NCBI GenBank assembly: GCA_020740775.1
Contig: JAHEWK010000007.1
Span: 434,001 to 498,000 of the forward strand
Direction: 5' to 3'
Source: Ilyonectria destructans
Lineage: Eukaryota; Ascomycota; Sordariomycetes; Hypocreales; Nectriaceae
DNA length: 64,000 nt
The position numbers were made by a program, and so were the translations under genes. Below are positions 57,501 to 64,000 of the stretch, in pieces (position 1 is the first letter of the stretch; the number at the start of each line of letters is the position of its first letter). The notes beneath the pieces are model-generated. The model was given only the letters and a program-made list of their open reading frames with translations. It did no database searches and was not told the origin of the DNA.

Positions 57501-57569
57501 CAGGTGTTGGCAGGAAGTGAAGCTCTGGACATACCGCCTTGGGTTCCATATGTACATTACGGGGTTTGA
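54503..57569 (+). pseudogene. TPR-CHAT domain protein, inactivated
   Basis: A long gene for a tetratricopeptide-repeat protein with a C-terminal CHAT (caspase-like) protease domain. The TPR part (54503-56000) shows repeated DLEKAI/DEAI-type helix starts every 40-50 residues. The CHAT part (56589-57569) has the catalytic His in FHFVGHG and the catalytic Cys in LSACRTG, and ends at a normal stop. The reading frame is broken by frame changes near 55155 and 55345, and by stops TAA at 56580-56582 and TGA at 57093-57095, with conserved sequence continuing on both sides in the same frame. Introns cannot explain the two stops, as the flanking residues are contiguous in the family. Both stops are one C-to-T change from sense codons. 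CHAT proteins in fungi are linked by inference to cell-death or self/non-self systems. Confidence 0.85.
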
Positions 57570-58033
57570 ATTTTGTCTTCTTTACTTATTGACTCTGCTC
57601 TATGGTGGTATCCTTTACAGCTTCTGTGCCCAGTTTTGCGAATAAAGCTGAGATGTGCAAATCAATGTCCCAAACTCGTCAGAAGCCGATTAGTAGGCCT
57701 AGCGAGTACTTGTTGATTCACCTCTCGACGACTTCGTCATGTGGACGGATGATCCTGTGCCTCGATCTGTCATCCATGAGAATCCCAACAATGTCAATCA
57801 GACAGTTTTGTAGCTCGGGATGCTGCCAATCAATGGGGGTGGACTGGAATTCCTGTTTCAATTATGAATGGATCAGTACTTGATGTTTTTACATTACATT
57901 TATATCTAGATGCGTACGACCTCAAAAGCCTAAGACATTGTGGCATTCACATACGAGAAATATTACTATGTATCAAACAAGGTATAGTTTGACGGGAACG
58001 GAAGAGTCCGTGACCGAAAAGTTGCAAATATCT
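57570..58033. other. Intergenic between two pseudogenes
   Basis: A 464-bp region. Nothing recognised. Confidence 0.5.
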
Positions 58034-58620
58034 TTATGCCCATGTCTTGTACCTTTCACCCATACTCTCTCCAACATTAACGCCAAACCGGGCGTGGTCT
58101 GTTGCAGCTGCCGATGCTTCACCTTCAGCTGACATCCACCACCCAAGGCTAAACACGCGCCGGTCGAATGCTCGCTTCAGCTGATGATCACTCATGAACT
58201 CTGCACCGTGGGGAATGATGCCGGTCCTACGATCGCAGAGTTGTGAGCCAGCGAGGAACGCCATCGTTCTCGCAATGCTGCGTGGGCCACGCGGGAGTGG
58301 CCTCGGAGCTTGACGAGGGCGTAGCCCAGAAAGCCAAAGACTGTCATTACGGCTAATATAATTTGGACGATTAGCATCGATGTTTGACTCATGGCCAGGC
58401 GAGTAACCATCTTAGATACTGTTCTACTTACTTCGGTGTTGGCAGCGCTGACCAGGTTGATGTGGGTTGCATTGCTCCCCGCCCGGAAATTGAGATCTAT
58501 GACATGCCTCATGTACTCGCTGTATTCTCTCGTCACAGCTCTGATCAATTTCTCGGTGTTCTCAGGACCTTCGAGATGAGTAGACAGAACAAGACTAATG
58601 CTGCATTGCTAAGCCAGAAA
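58034..58620 (-). pseudogene. DUF3433 membrane protein, C-terminal fragment with frameshift
   Basis: The readable pieces match the end of the fungal DUF3433 membrane family: NTEKLIRAVTREYSEYMRHV, then a helix (SMLIVQIILAVMTVFGFLGYALVKL), then after a shift of frame around 58285-58295 the tail SIARTMAFLAGSQLC, IPHGAEFMSD and FSLGWW. Full proteins are near 1,000 aa with two such repeats; the N-terminal three quarters are missing here. A frameshift lies between the helix and the SIARTM segment. Nonfunctional fragment. Confidence 0.68.
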
Positions 58621-59711
58621 GGCCTTCGTGCGGAGGAAGCAGGCTGAGGATCGCCCTGCTGGGTTGTTGAAGAAGAGCCCATATTGTCGGACATTGATGT
58701 AGCTTTTCCAGTTGTTACAACTAGCATGTGGTAGCTAAATGGTTCATGGCCAGCTCTGTTGTGAATTTTCAAGAATTAAGTCCAGATAAAAGTGAGCGAT
58801 TCGAACGCAAAGTAACCCGTTTACACTTTCAGCCGCACCCTTCATGTCGGCAGTCAACGCGACAGAGCCTGATTTGGAGGTTGGCCGCATGTTCTGTACA
58901 GCCTCTCATGGATCATGGCCACGTTCATCGTGGTCCAATGCTATTCGAAGCCAAGCAGCCAACTTCAGCCACGTCCGCACCTAAAACGCCGCATGCTAAA
59001 AATTACCCACAACTTGGCCAAAATTTGGCCTGGCTCAAATTGTTTTTAGGTTCTAGCGCTTATGAACTGCCAGCAGCACATGTATCTTCCGACGACAGGC
59101 CGCCATGTTAGCCACTTGTGGGTGTGTTCTGTTTCAGCCTCAGCTTCTAATCAGCCTCACCATGGTCTAAATAACCGCCAACGACAATGCACAAGCGCCA
59201 ATCGTTCAGAATGAAGAAGATCAGTCCCGCCGTTGGTGTCTCAGCGGTATGGCCATGGACTGGTCTTGGTGAGCTGGCAACTATAGCATTGCCCCCAATG
59301 TTGGGAGTGGGTGGGTTTAAAGGGGGCTGAATGATGCCAAGTGCTAGGCTCAGAGCCGATCAGCCTCTGCTCAGCCTCTGCTCAGCCTCTGCTCAAGTTA
59401 AAGCGGCCACAGCTCAGACCCAGCGCTCAATACAGATTCGGAGGTAAAAATTCGACGGGATTACCTGGAGGTAAGTAGACACCGGCCAACGACAAGGGAA
59501 ATTCATTTAATTGGAAAGATTATGGGAACCCCTGCGTCTCAGGAGGTGGGAATGAGGGGCTTTTGTTTCAGCTCAAGTCGGCTGTGGATGGGGCGAGATC
59601 ATAACAAAGCTCTCAGTCCAGTCTGGTTAATGACCTCTTTTTCCACCCACACATTATACTTCTCACCCGACGCAACATCATTTACCACTAAGCTTCAAGG
59701 GACATGAAAGA
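58621..59711. other. Intergenic, 1.1 kb
   Basis: Upstream of the small membrane protein gene. It contains an 11-bp triplet repeat at 59360-59392 and related CAGCCTC words nearby (59132, 59150). A minus-strand frame ending at 58545 with one hydrophobic segment may be a leftover of the DUF3433 gene. Confidence 0.45.
59360..59392. repeat. 11-bp unit, three perfect copies
   Basis: TCAGCCTCTGC repeated three times, 320 bp upstream of the small membrane protein gene. No function evident. Confidence 0.85.
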
Positions 59712-60060
59712 ATGACTAGCGAGAAAGAAAACATCATCCGCGTCACTAGCGATGGAGATGGTACGTATTTCTCCTCTTCACTCCGCGGCCCTCCCTCTAG
59801 CCATTTCATCAGAGAGTAACACAATAACACCCACCAAAGTCATTACTAGGGGTGATGTGAGACGTCTCGGGTTTCTTATCATCTGGCAGATGTTCAACAT
59901 GATAAACATGGCTGTGATATTGGTTGATTGGAAGGGATGGGACCAGGAAAGCCGCTCATCCAAGGGATGGCTTATAGCGGGAACCATTCAAACAATAGTT
60001 ACAATCGTCACGGTTATCGCGTGTTATAAAGTGTGGGTACGGACATTGAAGGATAGATAG
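59712..60060 (+). CDS. Small two-helix membrane protein, unknown function
   Basis: Two exons (59712-59760, 59840-60060; a 79-bp GT-AG intron) sum to 270 nt, 89 aa. A short polar N-terminus (MTSEKENIIRVTSDGD) is followed by two hydrophobic segments: LGFLIIWQMFNMINMAVILV and GWLIAGTIQTIVTIVTVIACY. It ends KVWVRTLKDR, a basic tail. The intron, clean frame and helix pair make chance unlikely, though no family is recognised. It is the only apparently intact gene between the pseudogenes and the retroelement relic. Confidence 0.58.
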
Positions 60061-60509
60061 ATAGAACTAAGGCCAAGGCGAAAGAAGCAGGTGTATCCAC
60101 GCTCTTGCCCGCATTCCCCCGATTAGCAGGAAACAAGGCAAACGCCTTCTCTCTAACCTGGCTTACGGGGATCAGCTTGGACATGGCAGAATCGGCGTGT
60201 AGCGACACGGATTAGTTGTTGATTTCGGAAGATTAGGCATATGATTAACCTGCCCGAATTTCTGAATGATGCTCCAGCGGTGACAAATCCAATAAGTGCG
60301 ATAACAAGCAAATTTCGTAGAAATGTTAGCGCTTCGTTGTTCTCAGGTGTAGACCCATAACGGATGTATGGCCGCGCGGCCACTGGTGCCATCCTTGCTT
60401 CCCCTGAGGAGAGAGAATAGCACTGTAGGGTAGGGGTGGATAAATGTACAGCCAGCCAACAGAAGGAAGACAAGGCTAAGGCCCTGATCGGCTCGCGACG
60501 AGAACGAGA
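60061..60509. other. Intergenic before the AT-rich block
   Basis: A minus frame (60153-60473) has one hydrophobic stretch (LLVIALIGFVTAGA) but no other support. Composition is normal until about 60510. Confidence 0.45.
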
Positions 60510-63500
60510 ATAAAAAAGTATAAAGGTATATCTATAGCGTATAACTTTCCCCGCTGTATTGTATATACCTTTTGACGCTTATATTATAAAAAGTAGATAA
60601 AGCTTATCCTCTTCTAGCTGCTGCTATTACTACCTTTAAGGCTCTGCTATAGATAACTTCTTCTCTATAATATAAGTATTATTAATATAATATAATATAG
60701 ATAGCCTAATTAGAATATTACTATATAAATCTATCTGCAGTCTATTACTACTAATATAATTAAATTAATAGATTAAACTCTTAATAATTTAACTGCTCTA
60801 TCCAGCTGAATATCTATATCTATATCTACTTTTATCTGCCTAATAATTAAAATCTCTAAGGATAATAATAATAACCTTAAGGTTTATTTATTTATTTAGT
60901 ATATACTATTTTATCTATATCTAGGCCTATAGAACTCCTACTAATTAATTTAGAGAGAAAAAACCTTCTAGCTATCCAGCTATAGAATAAAAACCTTACT
61001 GCAGTTTTATTTAGCTATCTTAGAGGGTATATTATTATCGTTAGGTCTATACTAATAATTTTATTACCAGTTTTATCCAGATTTATAGCTTATATAATTA
61101 CCCTTCTTTTAATTCTAGCTGCCTTAGGGTTATAGAGGAGTAAATAGAGGTTTTCTCTATAGAGTTATAGTAATTAGTGCTGTATAACGGCCGTACTTAT
61201 TCTGAACTGTCAGTATAGAGTAGGCGTAGATTGTGGGGTTTAGGTTCTAGTAGGGATTAGAACGTTATATATAAGTTATAATATAGTTACTGCAAACAGA
61301 GTAATACAGTAGAGTAAGGATATTACATCTGGTAATATATAGCTGGTACAGTAAGCTAGGTAACTAAGTTATATTAATAGCTAGTAAGGCTATCTTCTAT
61401 AAAAGTACTAAATAAGTATATTTATATACTATAGTTATTTGGGTAGGCTTATTGGATAAGGGTGAGTTTAATCTTATAGCTTATTATAGGCAAGTAAGTC
61501 TGCTATTCTAGCTTACTTATATGGGGTGAGTTCGGGCTCTTAGTGTTATATAAAAAAGTGGGTATATCTTAGTTCTGCTGGTTATAACTGCCTGGTTTCA
61601 ACCCGGGCTATAATATAATATTTCCCCTTCTGTTAGTTATATCCCTATAGCTATCTTTAAGACTGTTTTTTCTATACTTATTGGTATATCCTTAACCTAC
61701 TTTTTTAAATATTCTAATATACTAATAAAATATCCAGTTAAATTTTAAAGTATCCTTCTAAATCCTGTAATATTCTTAAGTCGATAGCAAGCAAACTGAT
61801 TTAAGCTGCTTCTACTAAGGGCCTTTAGGTTTCTATTTCTACTATTAATATACTGGTTCTAACTGTAGCTATTAAGAAGTTCAGCTTTAAAGTAATATCT
61901 TATTTATAATATATTGCTAATAGGTATATATATAAGATACTGGATAGTAGTTCTAAAAAATATAGTTTCTATACTAATAAGGGTCGCCCTTATAATATAA
62001 TTAGTATTCCTCTAAATTTATATAAGTTTTCTTTATTTCGGTTTTATTTTTATATTTTCTTACTAAAATAAGAGTAGTAACTTAAATTATCTCTAAAGTA
62101 AAGCGCCTTAGTAATAAGGAATTAAATCTAAAGGAAGAGTTCCTTAAGAAGTAGGCTGCTCTTTAGGCTGTCCAGACTGAATTTAATTAATCTTTAGATC
62201 TTCTGGAATATACTTATTGCTAGTACTAATCTTTAGTTACTAGGGGTTATAAGATAACCTATTATAATCTTAAATCTTTAGAGGAGTTAGAGTTATTAAA
62301 GCAGGCAGAATATAAGGCTACTATTAACCTTCAGTCTCTAGTTTATATTAATATTATTAACTGAAGTTCTATTAATTTTAATATTTTATTTCCTTCTAGT
62401 GGTATTATTAAAAATTCTTTAGGAGATATTATATATAGATAAGGTTTTTAGCTGGTTTCTACTAGTTATTACTTTTAGGGTAGTTTTTCTATTTAATAAG
62501 ATAATATATTTATTTATTAATTTATTTCTTATTAAGGATTTTCTTAATTTTATATTTTTTAGGTCTTTTAACTTTAGTTTTAAGCTACTTATTAGTATTA
62601 ATCTAAATAGTATTTTTTACTATCTTAAGAAGTAAGATATAGAAGATAGAGTAAATTCTAACTTTTAGTAGTAGGTTCAGTTTATAGTTATTTTTTAATA
62701 TTTTTTCTATAATTTTAAAAAGTTTAATATACTTATAGTTTAGTTTTTTATTTATTTATTTTATTTATAGATTTTTTATAAATAGATAGACTATATCTCC
62801 CTCTAAAAAGAATAGTCTCTTTATCTATTTTAGGTTATAGTATTTTTTTATTTAGTTTCTAATAAATTTAAGTTCAGTCTTTATTTCTTTATATAAATTC
62901 TTTAGCTATTTAGTTATAAGAATTACTTTTAGGTTAATAAATTCTTTTTAACTAGTTCGGTAAGTATTAATATTAAATCTAAAGTTAGTATAGGCTGGGG
63001 TAATCTTTATGTTTTTATATTTTATAGTATTATAGCTCAGCTATATAATTAGAAGCTTCTTAACCCAGTTATTCTATTTATAGTTAATATAGTATTAAAG
63101 ATATTATTCCAGTATTTAATTTAATCTTTCTATTTAGCTATTTACTAAAAGGCACTAAGCTATAGTAAGTTAGTAGTTTAATTCTATATATAATATTAGT
63201 ATTTATCAGAACTTAAAAGTAAATAGTAGTCCTCTATTAAAAAGAATTTCTAAAGGGAGTTTATAAATACTGATAATATTCCTTAGGAAGATATAGGCAA
63301 ATTATTCTATATCTATTAATTCCTAATATAGTATAAAATAGGAAAACTTTATAAATCTATCTATAATAATAAGAATACTATTATAGAATATATTTATAGC
63401 TGGATTTTTAAATAGGGGTAGTTTTATAATAAAATCTATTATAATAGAGTTCTATAGTTACTTAGCGACTAATAGGAGCTGTAATTCTCTATATAGTTTA

Positions 63501-64000
63501 TAACGTTAAGTTATGGTTTTATTATATAAATTATATTACTTAATAGTATCTTTAACTATTTTTTTTATCTTAAGGAATTAGTATATTATTCTAACTTATT
63601 TAAAGGTTTTATTAACTTCTTAATATCTATATAAGGGGTATTTATAGACCTTCTTAACTAGTTATAGCTGCAGTTCTTTAGGCACTTAAAGCTTCTTACT
63701 TTATTCTTCTAGGGGTAATTTGTTATTAAACTTCTAGATCTACTAGTATAGCAGATTATTTAGTTATACTATAAGGGTACTTTTAATACTTTTTAATTAT
63801 TACAGCTTATAATTCTTATATTACTATATTTCCTTATATTTATATATATATTTATTAATAAGATATTAGGGATATTTCTTATATATACCTATATAGCTTA
63901 TATATATATCTATAATATCTCTATAGAAATACTAATTAAGCTCTCTTACTAGTATCTAGAGGTTTCTATAGTAATTCCCTCTATAGTAGTAGAATATAGT
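60510..64000. mobile_element. RIP-degraded LTR retroelement relic, running off the window end
   Basis: About 3.5 kb of A/T- and TA-dominated sequence with no open frame of useful length on either strand. A less degraded core (about 61171-61600) looks like an LTR, and its central part matches the block at 54056. The sequence beyond it is long enough for gag-pol, but the stops are too dense to name protein domains, so class (Ty3/gypsy-like) is only a guess. The pattern is that of repeat-induced point mutation in a heterochromatic island. Confidence 0.72.
61171..61600. repeat. Possible LTR of the retroelement relic
   Basis: Starts near TGTATAACGGCCGTAC, a TG-type LTR start, and is followed near 61595 by TGGTTTCAACCCGGGC, which begins with TGG as primer-binding sites do. 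Its middle (61323-61382) matches 54056-54115. Ends are approximate; only one copy is in the window, so boundaries cannot be confirmed. Confidence 0.4.

Noticed and set aside
60153..60473. Minus-strand frame with one hydrophobic stretch
   Set aside because: Basic, low-quality composition and no supporting signal.
61595..61615. TGGTTTCAACCCGGGC as a firm primer-binding site
   Set aside because: It starts with TGG but does not fit the complement of a full tRNA 3' end, and LTR borders are uncertain.

Overview
The window is nuclear DNA of a filamentous ascomycete (Pezizomycotina), most likely Eurotiales (Aspergillus/Penicillium type). The basis is many 46-83 bp spliceosomal introns with GT..AG (and two GC..AG) borders, families typical of mould genomes (psi-producing oxygenase, SAT4/rhodopsin-like membrane protein, Zn2Cys6 regulator, DUF2235, DUF7053, DUF3433, TPR-CHAT), and AT-rich islands that look RIP-mutated. 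I saw no tRNA, rRNA or CRISPR array. Most exon structures were worked out by hand; where totals are given, the joined exons sum to a multiple of three.

Region A (1-21.4 kb): the 3' end of a methionine aminopeptidase 2 gene, then a compact set of nine genes: FAD monooxygenase fused to a membrane domain, alpha/beta hydrolase, aldehyde dehydrogenase, zinc alcohol dehydrogenase, MFS sugar-type transporter, Zn2Cys6 regulator, Baeyer-Villiger monooxygenase 1, short-chain dehydrogenase, Baeyer-Villiger monooxygenase 2. Every promoter region of this set contains the palindrome TCGG-N6-CCGA or its core CGG-N6-CCG. Eight exact copies occur between 4.1 and 19.4 kb, where about 0.3 would be expected by chance, and I noticed none in the rest of the window. 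There is no PKS, NRPS or terpene synthase. The enzymes match the logic of alicyclic alcohol/ketone breakdown (alcohol to ketone to lactone to hydroxy acid to dicarboxylic acid), so I read this as a catabolic regulon with its own transporter and regulator. This is the main candidate for an undescribed system.

Region B (21.4-36.8 kb): looser accessory genes: a DUF7053 protein with a 30-bp coding minisatellite, an NmrA/isoflavone-reductase-like oxidoreductase, a secreted GH43 glycosidase, a SAT4/rhodopsin-like membrane protein, a wrecked S9 peptidase gene, and a cytochrome P450.

Region C (36.8-51.2 kb): larger conserved genes: an intronless Na+/K+-type P-ATPase, a membrane RING-H2 protein, a Ppo-type fatty acid dioxygenase/P450 fusion with a suspicious splice site, and a DUF2235 hydrolase-like protein.

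Region D (51.2-64 kb): gene-poor and decaying: an AT-rich island, a repeat block and hairpin, a TPR-CHAT pseudogene, a DUF3433 pseudogene fragment, one small intact two-TM gene, and a 3.5-kb AT-rich retroelement relic running off the window end. The block at 54.06 kb has a mutated counterpart at 61.32 kb with mostly transition differences, as expected from RIP.
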